Part shown: positions 1 to 8,583 of the stretch, one piece after another | Layout: each line of letters begins with the position of its first letter | How positions within the stretch are numbered: position 1 is the stretch's first letter | Source of the DNA: JBFLYH01 sp964630235 | Lineage (GTDB): Bacteria > Oederibacteriota > JAAXVQ01 > JAUVAV01 | Reading direction: 5' to 3' | DNA: 64,000 nt | NCBI GenBank assembly: GCA_964630235.1 | Contig: CAZVUO010000001.1 | Span: 992,001 to 1,056,000 of the forward strand | Position numbers and translations under genes: made by a program | Notes under the pieces: generated by a model | The model's database searches: none | Seen by the model: the letters and a program-made list of their open reading frames with translations, nothing else | Told to the model about the DNA's origin: nothing

Positions 1-1
1 G

Positions 2-2575
2 GTGAGCCTGTCGGTTCTGGCCGTGGCGGCCGCCATGGTGGTCCCCCGGTTCATCCCGTGGGACCGCGTGAAAGCGCAGGTCGAGCGGAAACTGTCCGAG
101 ACCTTGAAACACCGTGTGACCATCGGCCAGGTCGGGTTCCAGGTATGGCGCGGATTCGAGGTTCGCGACCTCCGCGTGGAAAACGCGGCCGGTTTTTCGA
201 AAGAGCCGCTCTTTACGGATGATCGGGTCAGTGTGCACTACCGGCTCTTGCCCCTGTTTTTGGGCCGGGTGGTTTTAAAAAGCATCCGCTTCGAAAAGCC
301 CCGCTTGCTCGTGGAGCGTGGGCTGGACGGGCGCATGAACTTCGCCGATATGCTGCCCGCCCCCAAACCGGAAACCCCGGGGGACACCCCGGCGGCCCGC
401 GCCTTGCCTGCCAACCTGCCGCTGGAATTGCTGGTCTCGAATTTCACCGTGCTCCAGGCTGATTTCACCTACCGCGACCTGGCTCCCAAACAGGAGTACC
501 GGATCTCCAACCTGGATCTGGAAGTGAAGAACTTAACCCTGGCCGGCCTGACTCCCGTGACCGTGGACGCCAAGGCTGTGATGCAGGCGCTCGGCCGGAG
601 CTATCCGGTGAGCGTGAGACTGGTGTGGCGCTTTGCCTACAGTAAAGGCCGCTTGCAGTTGGACCAGGCGGACGTGCGGGTCCCGGGTGCGGCCGTAAAC
701 GCCGCCGGCACGCTGGAACAGGTTTTCAGCACGCCGCAGGTGCACCTCTCTGGAAAGATCGGCGTGGATTGGGCGGCCGTGCAGAAGGCCCTGCCAGACG
801 CGTTCAGCGCCAAACTGCCGGAGGGCCTGCGGCTCGTCGGGACCAGCGACCTGACCTTCAACGTCAACGGACCGACCCGGCCGTGGACCGCGCTGGCCGC
901 GGACGTGGTGCAGGATACTCAGCTGACGGTCGCGCGCGGCAGTCTGAACCTCCCGCTCACGCTCCAGGGCGGCGCGCGGCTCGAAGCCGGACGCCTGGAG
1001 CTGAAGCTCGCCCTGCAGGGAGCGGGCGCGCAAAGCAAACTCACGCTCAACCTCGCGGATATCCCGGCGCGGCGGCTGCTGGAAGCGAACTGGAGCGGGA
1101 CCGTGGATTTGGCCGGGATGCAAAAAGCCATCCAGCCCGGGGGACCTCAGCCCGGCGGGCAGGTGATCCTTGAGGCCCGGGCGCGCGGCGCCCTGACCGA
1201 GATCAGCCAGCTGGATTTTTCCGCCGACCTCCAGGCCAAGGGCGTGGGCGTGCGGGCCAAGGATAGAACGCTCCTGGACCAGCTCGAGGCCCAGATCAGC
1301 GTCGGACCCAAACAGGTGAAGATCTCCCGGCTGTCCGGCCAGGTGGCCGGCCAGGCCCTGACCGCCTCGTTGAGCGCCGACGGCTTCGACCTGCGCCGGC
1401 CCGAGACCCTCAAACCCGAATCCGCGGCCGCCCGCGTGCAGTGGACCCTGTCCGGCAAGGTGCTGGATGTGGACGCCCTGCTGGCCCTCGCGTCGCGGCC
1501 GGCCGCCGCATCCACCACGCCGGCCGCGGTGGCCGAGACCGCGGAGGAACTGCCTGAACCCGACGCCCGGAAGTTTTTCCCCGCCAAGCTCGAGTTGACG
1601 GGCCGCGCGAAGCTGGAAGGCCTGCGTTTTGGAAAGCTCGCCTTCGGCGCGCTGAACCTCGACCAGAATCTCAAGAACCGGGTACTGACGCTGAAAGGCA
1701 CCATGCAGGGGTATCAAGGCGAGATCACCCAGTCCACCGCGCTGGATTGCGCTGAACCGCTGATCGGGTATGCCCTGTCCGTGAAACCGGAGCGCATGGA
1801 CCTGGAACCCATGCTCAACGATCTCCTGGACACTTTCGTCGCGGCCAAGCTCAAGAAACCGGAACTGCTCGCCCAGCTCAAGGACAAATTCGTCGGCCGG
1901 TTGACCGGTTCGATGGACATCAAGGGGCGCGGCCTGCGGCAGGCCACGCTCCGGCCCAACCTGACCGGCAAGGGCCGCCTCGCGCTCCGTGACGGCCGCA
2001 TCCGCAAGTTCGATTTCCAGGACCGGCTCGCGGACTGGTTCGGATCGGACAAGTTCCGGCAGGACATTCCCTTCGAGCGCGCGGACCTGGAATTCACCCT
2101 GGGCCAGGAGCGGGTCACGGTCAGCCGGTTCGTCGCGGAATCCGGTCCGACCGGCGAAGGGGGCGACATCCGTCTGACCGCGAGCGGGCCGATCACTTTC
2201 AAGGCCGACTTCCGCGATTTCAAGCTCCAGCCCCATTTGAGCCCGCGGGCTTCGCACAACCTGACGCCCGAGCTGAGCCGCTACGCCGAGGTCCTGAAGG
2301 ACGATAAAGGCTGGGTGACCATTCCCACGCGGTTGAACGGGCCGGTGACCAAGCCGGATGTGAAACCCGATCTGGACTGGATCAAGGGCCAGGCCGGAAG
2401 TTACGTGCAAAAGAAGACGCAGGCCGCGGCCCAGGACGCCCAGGAGAAGATCAATAAATACGTGGAGCAGCAGAAAGGGAAGTCGGCGGAGGAAGTCAAG
2501 AAGGACACGGCCAAGGAACTGGAGAAGGCCAAAGAACAGTTGAAGAAGCTGAACCTTCAGAATATATTTAAATGA
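2..2575 (+). CDS. AsmA family protein, 5' end cut by window
   Basis: Large AsmA-like envelope protein, of the family thought to move lipid between inner and outer membrane or to affect outer-membrane assembly. The reading frame is open to the window edge. The first residues are the end of a hydrophobic anchor (SVLAVAAAMVV) followed directly by the typical PRFIPWDRV block, so only a short N-terminal piece is missing and the GTG at 2 is probably not the true start. The long middle part has the alternating beta-strand pattern of the family, the AsmA C-terminal domain lies around residues 620-780, and the last 60 residues are a Lys/Gln/Glu-rich coiled-coil-like tail ending KLNLQNIFK. It precedes sugar-nucleotide genes by 74 bases. 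The family assignment is fairly secure; the substrate is unknown. Confidence 0.8.
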   Translation: MSLSVLAVAAAMVVPRFIPWDRVKAQVERKLSETLKHRVTIGQVGFQVWRGFEVRDLRVENAAGFSKEPLFTDDRVSVHYRLLPLFLGRVVLKSIRFEKPRLLVERGLDGRMNFADMLPAPKPETPGDTPAARALPANLPLELLVSNFTVLQADFTYRDLAPKQEYRISNLDLEVKNLTLAGLTPVTVDAKAVMQALGRSYPVSVRLVWRFAYSKGRLQLDQADVRVPGAAVNAAGTLEQVFSTPQVHLSGKIGVDWAAVQKALPDAFSAKLPEGLRLVGTSDLTFNVNGPTRPWTALAADVVQDTQLTVARGSLNLPLTLQGGARLEAGRLELKLALQGAGAQSKLTLNLADIPARRLLEANWSGTVDLAGMQKAIQPGGPQPGGQVILEARARGALTEISQLDFSADLQAKGVGVRAKDRTLLDQLEAQISVGPKQVKISRLSGQVAGQALTASLSADGFDLRRPETLKPESAAARVQWTLSGKVLDVDALLALASRPAAASTTPAAVAETAEELPEPDARKFFPAKLELTGRAKLEGLRFGKLAFGALNLDQNLKNRVLTLKGTMQGYQGEITQSTALDCAEPLIGYALSVKPERMDLEPMLNDLLDTFVAAKLKKPELLAQLKDKFVGRLTGSMDIKGRGLRQATLRPNLTGKGRLALRDGRIRKFDFQDRLADWFGSDKFRQDIPFERADLEFTLGQERVTVSRFVAESGPTGEGGDIRLTASGPITFKADFRDFKLQPHLSPRASHNLTPELSRYAEVLKDDKGWVTIPTRLNGPVTKPDVKPDLDWIKGQAGSYVQKKTQAAAQDAQEKINKYVEQQKGKSAEEVKKDTAKELEKAKEQLKKLNLQNIFK

Positions 2576-2586
2576 AAACCGCGGCG

Positions 2587-2605
2587 CCCTGAGCCTGTCG
2601 AAGGG
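2587..2605. repeat. CCCTGAGCCTGTCGAAGGG dispersed repeat
   Basis: A 19-base element inside a larger imperfect palindrome (CGCGGC...GCCGCG). Variants of the same CCTTCGACAGGCTCAGGGC word recur near 50274, 50556, 52284, 56840 and 57407, so this is one copy of a dispersed intergenic repeat rather than a gene-specific regulatory site. Confidence 0.6.
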
Positions 2606-2649
2606 AGCCGCGTCAACACGACATCCATCACCCCAAGGAGTCCCCGCGC

Positions 2650-5148
2650 ATGAAAGCCATGGTCATGGCCGGCGGGTTCGGCACGCGGCTTAGGCCGCTC
2701 ACCTGCAACCTGCCCAAACCGATGGTGCCGATGCTCAACCAGCCCATGCTGGAGCACATCTTCCAGCTGCTCAAGCAGCACGGCTTCGAAGAACTGGTCG
2801 TCGCGCTCTATTTCCAGCCGGAGATCATCCAGGATCATTTCCAGGACGGCGCCTCGCGCGGCCTGAAGATCAAGTACCTGCTGCCGGATTCGGACCTGGG
2901 CACGGCCGGTTGCGTTAAAAAAGGCGCCGAGCTGCTGGGGAAAGAGCCGTTCCTGGTGATCTCGGGGGACGTGCTGACCAACATCAACCTGACCGAGGCC
3001 GTGGCGTTCCACCGCTCCAAGCAATCCCAGGCCACGCTGGTTTTAAGCCGCGTGGAGAATCCGCTGGCCTTCGGCGTCGTCATCACGCGGGAGGACGGGC
3101 GCATCGCGCGCTTCCTGGAGAAACCCAGCTGGGGCGAGGTGTTCTCGGATACGATCAACACCGGCATCTACATTCTTGAACCCGAGGCGCTGGAGCGGGT
3201 CCCGGCGGACGAGGAGTTCGACTTCGGCAAGCAGCTCTTCCCCCAAATGCTCGCCGACCAGGCGCCGCTGTTCGGCTATATTGCGGAAAAGTGCTACTGG
3301 AAGGACGTCGGCAACCTGAGCGAATACCGCCAGGCCCATTTCGACGCCCTGCGCCAGGGGCGGGAGTGGGTCAAACCCGGCCGGGGCGCGTGGCAGAACG
3401 GCAACTGGATCGGCGCGGGCTGCTACGTTGACCCCACGGCCGAACTGCAGGACGGCGTGGTGCTGGGCGAGCACTGTTGGATCGGGCCCAACGTCCGCCT
3501 GGCCGGCTCCATTCTCGGATGTTCCTGCCGGGTGGGCGAAAGCTCCAAGATCATCGGCTCGGTGATCTGGGACAACGTTTCCATCGGCAACGGCGCCAAC
3601 CTCAAGGAGGTCACGGTCGGCAACGACTGCCAGATTGGCGCCCGCACCTACCTGGGCGTGAACGCGGTGGTGGCTGACCACTGCACCATCGGCGAGGACG
3701 CCACGGTCAAGGCCGAGGTCAAGGTCTGGCCTTACAAGGTCATTGAGGACGGCACCACGCTGTCCACTTCCCTGATCTGGGGCGAGCGCTGGTCCCGGCA
3801 CATCTTTGATTCCTACGGTGTCTCCGGCCTGGGCAATATCGAGCTCACGCCTGAGTTTGCCGCCAAACTGGGCGCGGCCTTCGGCGCCTCGCTCCGCAAG
3901 GGCGATTACGTCGTCTCCAGCCGCGACAACCACAAGAGTTCCCGCATCATTGACCGCGCCATCATGACCGGCCTGGCTTCGGTGGGCGTGAACGTCTACG
4001 ATCTGCGCGTGGTGCCGGTGCCCGTGGCGCGCTATGCCATCCGCTCCCTGACCGTGGCTGGCGGGTTCCACGTGCGCAAGTCCCCCTACAACGAAAAGCT
4101 GATGGACGTGAAATTCTTCGATTCCCAGGGCAAGGAACTGTCCAGCGCCAAGGAAAAAGGCGTCGAGAACCTCTTCTTCCGCGAGGATTTCCCCCGCGCG
4201 GACATGGAAGAGGCCGGCGAGATCATGTTCCCGCCCCGGGCCCTGGAATACTACCAGGAAGGCTTCGGCCGCGTGCTGGACCGGGAGCGGATCCGCGGCG
4301 CCCGCTTCAAGCTCGTGATCGATTACGCCTGGGGCAGCGCGGTCGGGATCTTCCCGCAGGTGCTGGGCGACCTGAACTGCGAGGTCGTGGCGCTCAACTC
4401 CTACCCGGACGGCACCCGGCTCACGCGCACGACCGAGGAACTGGACCAGTCCCTGAAACGGCTGGGTGAGATCGTGGGCACCCTGCACGCGCACGTGGGC
4501 GTTATGCTCGACGCGGCCGCGCAGAAAATCTCCATCGCCGACAACGAAGGCCGCGTCCTGGACGGCGACAAGGCGCTCGCCCTCATGTCCCTGCTGGTCA
4601 TGAAGGCCCGGCCCGGCAGCAAGCTGGCCGTGCCGATCTCCGCCACCCGCGTGATCGAAGACATGGCGGAGCGGATGGGCTGCACGGTGACCCGCATCAA
4701 GACCCAGTATGCCTCCATGCTGGAGGCGGCGGCGAACCTGCCCGTGGAGTTCGTGGGCGAGTCCAAAGGCGGATATGTTTTCCCGCAGTTCCAGCCGGCC
4801 TTCGACGCCATGATGGCCACGGCCAAGCTGCTGGAATGCCTCGCGGTTGCGGGCGAACCCTTGTCCGCGCTGATCAACCAGATCCCGCCTATCCATCTGG
4901 TGCGGACCCACGTGCCGTGCGGCTGGGAGAAGAAGGGCGCGATCATGCGCCGCCTGATCGAGCACACCCGCAAGGAAAAGGTGGAGCTCGTGGACGGCAT
5001 CAAGGTCTGGCACGGACGCGCGTGGGTGATCATTATCCCGGATGCGGACAAGCCCATTTTCCACGTCAACGCCGAGGGCGTGAACGTCGAGCAATCCCAG
5101 CAACTGGCCCTGCGGTACGGGCAGATGCTGCAGGAGTGGCAGGCCTAG
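2650..5148 (+). CDS. Mannose-1-phosphate guanylyltransferase fused to a phosphomannomutase-like domain
   Basis: 832-residue fusion expected to make GDP-mannose (or a related NDP-sugar) from the sugar 1-phosphate. Residues 1-235 are a nucleotidyltransferase with the signature MAGGFGTRLRPLT and the lysine of PKPMVPM. Residues about 250-370 form a left-handed beta-helix with hexapeptide repeats (IGPNVRLAGSILG and following). Residues about 385-832 have the phosphohexomutase fold. The mutase part looks catalytically altered: the TASHNP phosphoserine loop is replaced by HVRKSPYNE around Ser478, and the DxDxDR metal loop by DAAAQK around Asp621. Such fusions are known in several phyla, including cyanobacteria and Firmicutes. 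A genuine mutase gene follows 136 bases downstream and could supply the preceding step. A GGAG (2637-2640) sits 9 bases before the ATG. Confidence 0.88.
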   Translation: MKAMVMAGGFGTRLRPLTCNLPKPMVPMLNQPMLEHIFQLLKQHGFEELVVALYFQPEIIQDHFQDGASRGLKIKYLLPDSDLGTAGCVKKGAELLGKEPFLVISGDVLTNINLTEAVAFHRSKQSQATLVLSRVENPLAFGVVITREDGRIARFLEKPSWGEVFSDTINTGIYILEPEALERVPADEEFDFGKQLFPQMLADQAPLFGYIAEKCYWKDVGNLSEYRQAHFDALRQGREWVKPGRGAWQNGNWIGAGCYVDPTAELQDGVVLGEHCWIGPNVRLAGSILGCSCRVGESSKIIGSVIWDNVSIGNGANLKEVTVGNDCQIGARTYLGVNAVVADHCTIGEDATVKAEVKVWPYKVIEDGTTLSTSLIWGERWSRHIFDSYGVSGLGNIELTPEFAAKLGAAFGASLRKGDYVVSSRDNHKSSRIIDRAIMTGLASVGVNVYDLRVVPVPVARYAIRSLTVAGGFHVRKSPYNEKLMDVKFFDSQGKELSSAKEKGVENLFFREDFPRADMEEAGEIMFPPRALEYYQEGFGRVLDRERIRGARFKLVIDYAWGSAVGIFPQVLGDLNCEVVALNSYPDGTRLTRTTEELDQSLKRLGEIVGTLHAHVGVMLDAAAQKISIADNEGRVLDGDKALALMSLLVMKARPGSKLAVPISATRVIEDMAERMGCTVTRIKTQYASMLEAAANLPVEFVGESKGGYVFPQFQPAFDAMMATAKLLECLAVAGEPLSALINQIPPIHLVRTHVPCGWEKKGAIMRRLIEHTRKEKVELVDGIKVWHGRAWVIIIPDADKPIFHVNAEGVNVEQSQQLALRYGQMLQEWQA

Positions 5149-5171
5149 AGGCGGAGCAGCCAGAAACGGAA

Positions 5172-5229
5172 GAGCAGAACAGTGGAAAAGCGGAAAAAGA
5201 CGGGCGAGGCTGCGGTCAGCTGTTCTGCT
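5172..5229. repeat. Inverted repeat between the sugar-nucleotide genes
   Basis: AGCAGAACAG at 5172-5181 is perfectly complementary to CTGTTCTGCT at 5220-5229. The words resemble the GCTCAACTGCTC strings in the 45 kb repeats, so this is likely a decayed dispersed repeat. No T-tract follows, so it is not a typical terminator. Confidence 0.45.
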
Positions 5230-5284
5230 GCTCGGCTGTTCAAGGTGTGAATGACTTTAGATCTTTTCGAAGGAGCCGCTCTGC

Positions 5285-6766
5285 ATGAAAAGTAAAAGGA
5301 CCAAACGATCCGCCCGGCCGGCAGCGGCCAAGACCGCCTCCATCCACTTCGGCACGTCGGGCTGGCGCGATATCATTGCTCAGGGCTTCACGTTTGCGGG
5401 CGTGACCGCGGTCACCCGCGCCGCGGCCCGCCGTCTGAAAGCGCTGAAGCTCGCCGGCCGCGGCGTACTGGTGGGCCACGACCCGCGCTTCCTCGCCGAG
5501 CAGTTCACGGCGCACGCGGCCCGCGTGCTCAGCGGGGAGGGGATCAGCGTGCGCGTGGTGGAGGAGTCCGCGCCCACGCCCGCGCTTTCCGCGGCCATCA
5601 TTGATCTTAAACTGGCGGGCGGGATCAATTTCACGGCCAGTCACAATCCGGCTGAATACCAGGGCTTCAAATGGTCGAACGCCCACGGCAGTCCGGCCAC
5701 GCGGGAGGAAGTGGCGCCCCTCGAAAAATTGGCCAACACCTTCCTGGGCCAGGACGGCGGCCGGCCGCCGCGCGGCGTCAAGCCGGGCAAGATCACCCTG
5801 TTCGATCCCAAACCTGGATATTTTCAGCGGCTGGAAAAAATGCTGCCCCTGGAGCTGCTCCGGGGCGCACGGCTGTCCGTGGTCGCGGACCCGCTTTACG
5901 GCGCCGGGCGCGGCTACCTGGACGAGGCCCTGCGCCGGGCCGGATGCCGCGTGAGCGTGCTGCACGACTGGCGTGACCCTCTGTTCGGCGGCCAGCCGCC
6001 CGAGCCTAGCGCTGAACGCCTGCAGGAGGCGCGGGAGCGGATGCGGTCTGAACAGGCGAGTCTGGTTCTGTCCACGGACGGCGACGCGGACCGCTTCGGT
6101 GTGCTGGACGCGGACGGGAGCTACCTCACGCCCAACGAAATCCTGGCCCTGACCGTGTACCTGCTGGTCAAGCACCGCGGCGGCAAAGGCCGCGTGGTGC
6201 GCTCCGTGGTCACGAGCCACCTGGTGGACGCCGTGGCCAAGCGGTTCGGCCTGGAGGTCGAGGTCACGCCCGTGGGTTTCAAGTACATCGGAGAGAGCAT
6301 GCAGCGGGGCGGGTTCCTCGCGGGCGGGGAAGAGAGCGGCGGCCTGACCGTGACCGGCCACGTGCCGGAAAAGGACGGCGTGCTGGCCTGCCTGCTCATG
6401 GCCGAACTGGTCGCCCGCGAACGCCGCAGCCTGCGCGCCGTTTTGGAGGAGGTGTTCCGGGAGGTGGGCCGGATCCTCACCCGGCGCGTCAACGTGCACC
6501 TCGCGAACCAGGAAGCCGGCGCCGCCATCAAGAAAAAACTGGAGCATTATCGTCCCCGGCAGCTCGCCGGCCGCGGCGTGACCCAGGTGGATACGATGGA
6601 CGGCTATAAATATCTGCTGGACAATGGCGCCTGGCTGGCCATCCGCCTCTCGGGCACGGAGCCGGTCGCGCGGCTGTACCTCGAGGCCGGCGATCCCGCT
6701 TTTCTGGACGCGCTGGCCGGCGTGGGAAAGGAACTGCTTGGCGTCCAGTCATCCCGCAATGCCTAA
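5285..6766 (+). CDS. Phosphoglucomutase/phosphomannomutase
   Basis: Complete 493-residue alpha-D-phosphohexomutase interconverting hexose 6- and 1-phosphates for sugar-nucleotide synthesis. All four family signatures are visible: the phosphoserine loop TASHNP at residues 117-122 (Ser119), the metal loop DGDADR at 265-270, the sugar-binding loop GEESGG near 350, and the phosphate-binding RLSGTEP near 458. The N-terminus carries a short basic extension before the HFGTSGWRD start of domain 1. It follows the guanylyltransferase fusion, whose own mutase domain has lost these residues, so the two probably form a pathway pair. The stop codon lies inside one arm of a 15-bp palindrome. Substrate preference (glucose versus mannose) cannot be read from sequence. 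Confidence 0.9.
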   Translation: MKSKRTKRSARPAAAKTASIHFGTSGWRDIIAQGFTFAGVTAVTRAAARRLKALKLAGRGVLVGHDPRFLAEQFTAHAARVLSGEGISVRVVEESAPTPALSAAIIDLKLAGGINFTASHNPAEYQGFKWSNAHGSPATREEVAPLEKLANTFLGQDGGRPPRGVKPGKITLFDPKPGYFQRLEKMLPLELLRGARLSVVADPLYGAGRGYLDEALRRAGCRVSVLHDWRDPLFGGQPPEPSAERLQEARERMRSEQASLVLSTDGDADRFGVLDADGSYLTPNEILALTVYLLVKHRGGKGRVVRSVVTSHLVDAVAKRFGLEVEVTPVGFKYIGESMQRGGFLAGGEESGGLTVTGHVPEKDGVLACLLMAELVARERRSLRAVLEEVFREVGRILTRRVNVHLANQEAGAAIKKKLEHYRPRQLAGRGVTQVDTMDGYKYLLDNGAWLAIRLSGTEPVARLYLEAGDPAFLDALAGVGKELLGVQSSRNA

Positions 6767-6814
6767 ACATTCCAGATGCCCTATACAATGAGCAACCTGA
6801 GGCATTGCGGGATG
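6750..6814. repeat. 15-bp perfect inverted repeat spanning a gene junction
   Basis: CATCCCGCAATGCCT at 6750-6764 is the exact complement of AGGCATTGCGGGATG at 6800-6814, with a 35-base loop. The left arm contains the stop codon of the phosphohexomutase. The right arm lies within the beginning of the peptidase reading frame. It looks like an inserted palindromic element. A second hairpin, CCCGAGC/GCTCGGG, follows at 6857-6873. Confidence 0.75.
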
Positions 6815-8149
6815 CCGCCCTCCAAGTTTTCCGCGGTTGCGAGTGCCAAAGGGTTGCCCCGAGCTTCGCTCGGGGGGTTCCACCGTCCAACGCGTGTCAC
6901 GCTCGCCAACGGCCTGCTGGTGCTGGTCCAGCCCCTGCCGCACCTGGCCTCGGTCTCTCTCGGCTTGAACGTCGCCGTGGGCTCGCGCGACGAGAGTGAG
7001 TCCGAGCGGGGCTTAAGCCATCTCATCGAACACATGGTATTTCAAGGCACGGCCCGCCGCGACACGCGCGAACTGTCGCGGGTGCTGACCGCGGTCGGCG
7101 GCCACTTGGACGCGGCCACCGGGCGCGAAAGCACCACCTATTACGCCAAAGTGCCGGCCCCCCACTTTACCCTCGCCCTGGACGTCATCGCCGACATGCT
7201 GCGCCGTCCCCGCCTTCCGCTCCGCGAACTGCGAAAAGAGAAGCGGGTGATCCTGGAAGAGATCCGCATGGTGGAGGACGCGCCGGACGAATTGGCGCAC
7301 GATCTCCTCTTTCAGGCGCTATGGCCCCGGCATCCATTGGGCTGGCCCATTCTCGGCACGCGCGCCCGCTTGCGGACCATGCGCCGGCGCGACCTCGCGG
7401 CCTTCATGGCCCGCCATTACCGGCCGGACCAGATGATCCTGGCTGTCGCCGGCCGGATCACGCCGGCGGCCGCCGTGGCCGCGGCCCGGAGGCTCTTCGG
7501 TCCGCTTGCGGCCCGGGCCGCGGCCCGAGCCGAAGCCCCCGATCTGCCCGCGCCCGCGGCGCACGCATTCATCCGGCGGCGGCCGCTGGAACAGGTGCAC
7601 GTCTGCCTGGGCGTCAGGGGTTTGGCCTACGCGTCGCCGCAGAGGCTGGCGGCGCTGGCGCTTAACAATATCCTCGGAGGCGGCCCCTCCTCCCGGCTCT
7701 TCTACGAAATCCGGGAACGCCGCGCCCTGGTGTACGCCGTCTACACCTTCGTGGATTTCTACCGCGACACCGGGCTGGCCGGCATCTACCTGGCCTGCCA
7801 TCCGCGCAATGTATCCGAGGCGCTGAAACGCATCCGGGAGCAGATCCACCGCCTGGATGCGGCGCCGGTCACGCGGCAGGAATGGCAGGATGTGCGCGAA
7901 CAGATGCGCGGCAACCTTCTGGTTTCCATGGAAAGCTCCTCCACCCATATGTGGAATTTGCTGCAGCAGGAGATGTATCTCGGTTTTCACCCCACCCCCT
8001 TCGCCGTATTGCGCGAGATCGAGAAGTTGTCCAAGCCGGCGCTCGCCTCCGCGGCCAAAACGTTTTTCCACCAGCCCCTGGTGTGCGCCGCGGCGGTCGG
8101 GCCGCTTACGGACAGTTCCGAAAACCTTTTGCGATCCTTCCGGCTCTGA
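6776..8149 (+). CDS. M16 family zinc metallopeptidase
   Basis: Pitrilysin-family peptidase of about 457 residues, the size of one M16 half-enzyme (processing-peptidase-beta or YmxG type). The inverted zinc motif HxxEH is present as HLIEH, with the distal zinc glutamate in RVILEEIRMVED about 75 residues on. The C-terminal half has the usual GGGPSSRLFYEIRERRALVY segment of active-site-containing members. The homologous part begins at VTLANGLLVLVQ, about 40 residues into the frame. The first residues are encoded by the 6750-6814 palindrome and a second hairpin, no Shine-Dalgarno is obvious, and ATG 6776, 6788 and 6812 are all possible, so the start is uncertain. Family call is secure; the physiological substrate is unknown. 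Confidence 0.88.
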   Translation: MPYTMSNLRHCGMPPSKFSAVASAKGLPRASLGGFHRPTRVTLANGLLVLVQPLPHLASVSLGLNVAVGSRDESESERGLSHLIEHMVFQGTARRDTRELSRVLTAVGGHLDAATGRESTTYYAKVPAPHFTLALDVIADMLRRPRLPLRELRKEKRVILEEIRMVEDAPDELAHDLLFQALWPRHPLGWPILGTRARLRTMRRRDLAAFMARHYRPDQMILAVAGRITPAAAVAAARRLFGPLAARAAARAEAPDLPAPAAHAFIRRRPLEQVHVCLGVRGLAYASPQRLAALALNNILGGGPSSRLFYEIRERRALVYAVYTFVDFYRDTGLAGIYLACHPRNVSEALKRIREQIHRLDAAPVTRQEWQDVREQMRGNLLVSMESSSTHMWNLLQQEMYLGFHPTPFAVLREIEKLSKPALASAAKTFFHQPLVCAAAVGPLTDSSENLLRSFRL

Positions 8150-8230
8150 ACCGTCAGCCCGCCCGGGCGCATGAGCACCTGTAAAATTACAATTTTGTTA
8201 ATCAATGTTTTTTTTAGTATATTTTTTTTC

Positions 8231-8263
8231 TTGACTAACAGCAGATATTTTGATAACTATATT
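8231..8263 (+). promoter_or_regulatory. Possible promoter of the small lysine-rich unit
   Basis: TTGACT at 8231-8236 resembles a -35 box in a markedly AT-rich stretch. Candidate -10 boxes are GATAAC (8252-8257, spacer 15) and TATATT (8258-8263, spacer 21); neither spacing is ideal. The position just upstream of a palindrome, a micro-ORF and a terminator supports a promoter here. Confidence 0.4.
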
Positions 8264-8264
8264 T

Positions 8265-8287
8265 TGTATCTAGCTTGGCTAGATACA
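8265..8287. promoter_or_regulatory. 10-bp perfect palindrome, operator or leader hairpin
   Basis: TGTATCTAGC (8265-8274) and GCTAGATACA (8278-8287) are perfect complements around a 3-base TTG centre. It lies where transcription from the preceding promoter-like sequence would start, so it is either a dimeric repressor site or a 5' RNA stem-loop. Sequence alone does not decide. Confidence 0.6.
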
Positions 8288-8317
8288 CATTATATGGAAA
8301 AGGGGGATTCACTCAGC

Positions 8318-8365
8318 ATGGCAACGAAGAAGAAAGCGAAGAAAGCCACGAAGAAGAAGAAATAA
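8318..8365 (+). CDS. 15-residue lysine-rich micropeptide
   Basis: Tiny open frame MATKKKAKKATKKKK, ten lysines in fifteen residues, resembling the basic tails of histone H1-like and AlgP-like proteins. It has an AAAGGGGGA ribosome-binding site at 8299-8307, ten bases before the ATG. It sits alone between a promoter-like sequence and palindrome on the left and a strong terminator on the right (8392-8440), so it looks like a dedicated transcript of roughly 170 nucleotides. A frame open from 8171 also covers it, but its upstream part runs through the promoter-like AT-rich DNA and has no ribosome-binding site. Alternatively the transcript is a small RNA and the frame is incidental, or the peptide is a relic of a longer basic protein. 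Confidence 0.45.
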   Translation: MATKKKAKKATKKKK

Positions 8366-8391
8366 CTTCCGTTTCGAAACGATTTTCTTCT

Positions 8392-8440
8392 AAAACAACG
8401 TAGAGCGTTCTTCTGAACGTTCTACGTTGTTTTATTTTTC
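8392..8440 (+). terminator. Strong rho-independent terminator
   Basis: A 19-bp stem (arms 8392-8410 and 8415-8433, one G-U pair) with a 4-base TTCT loop, followed by ATTTTTC. It closes the micropeptide unit and separates it from rnj. Confidence 0.9.
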
Positions 8441-8538
8441 GGGGTTTTTCGAACGGTGTGCGCCCGCCTGCTTGGGGTAGGGTTTTGGTTGTGAACGGGT
8501 TTTCAGGAGACTTTTAGCTGGTTGCCGCCTGGGGGCTC

Positions 8539-8547
8539 TGTTATAAT
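8539..8547 (+). promoter_or_regulatory. Extended -10 promoter of rnj
   Basis: TGTTATAAT is a perfect extended -10 (TGnTATAAT) 37 bases before the rnj start. No good -35 is seen, as is common for extended -10 promoters. The preceding terminator makes an independent promoter necessary. Confidence 0.6.
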
Positions 8548-8583
8548 GCCCCAAAAACAAAGCAAAGCGGGAATAAATCGAAT

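Noticed and set aside
533..2410. Long minus-strand frame of 625 codons opposite the AsmA gene
   Set aside because: GC-rich coding DNA leaves long open antisense frames. This one lacks domain patterns and is rich in Gly/Arg/Gln/His, as expected of a shadow. The same applies to the minus-strand frames at 3043-5103, 8503-10005, 9666-12617, 33123-34340, 35246-37777, 39788-42160, 60414-62015 and 62134-63960.
8171..8317. Upstream extension of the lysine-rich micropeptide
   Set aside because: The extension covers the AT-rich promoter-like region and palindrome and has no ribosome-binding site at its ATG, whereas the internal ATG at 8318 has one.
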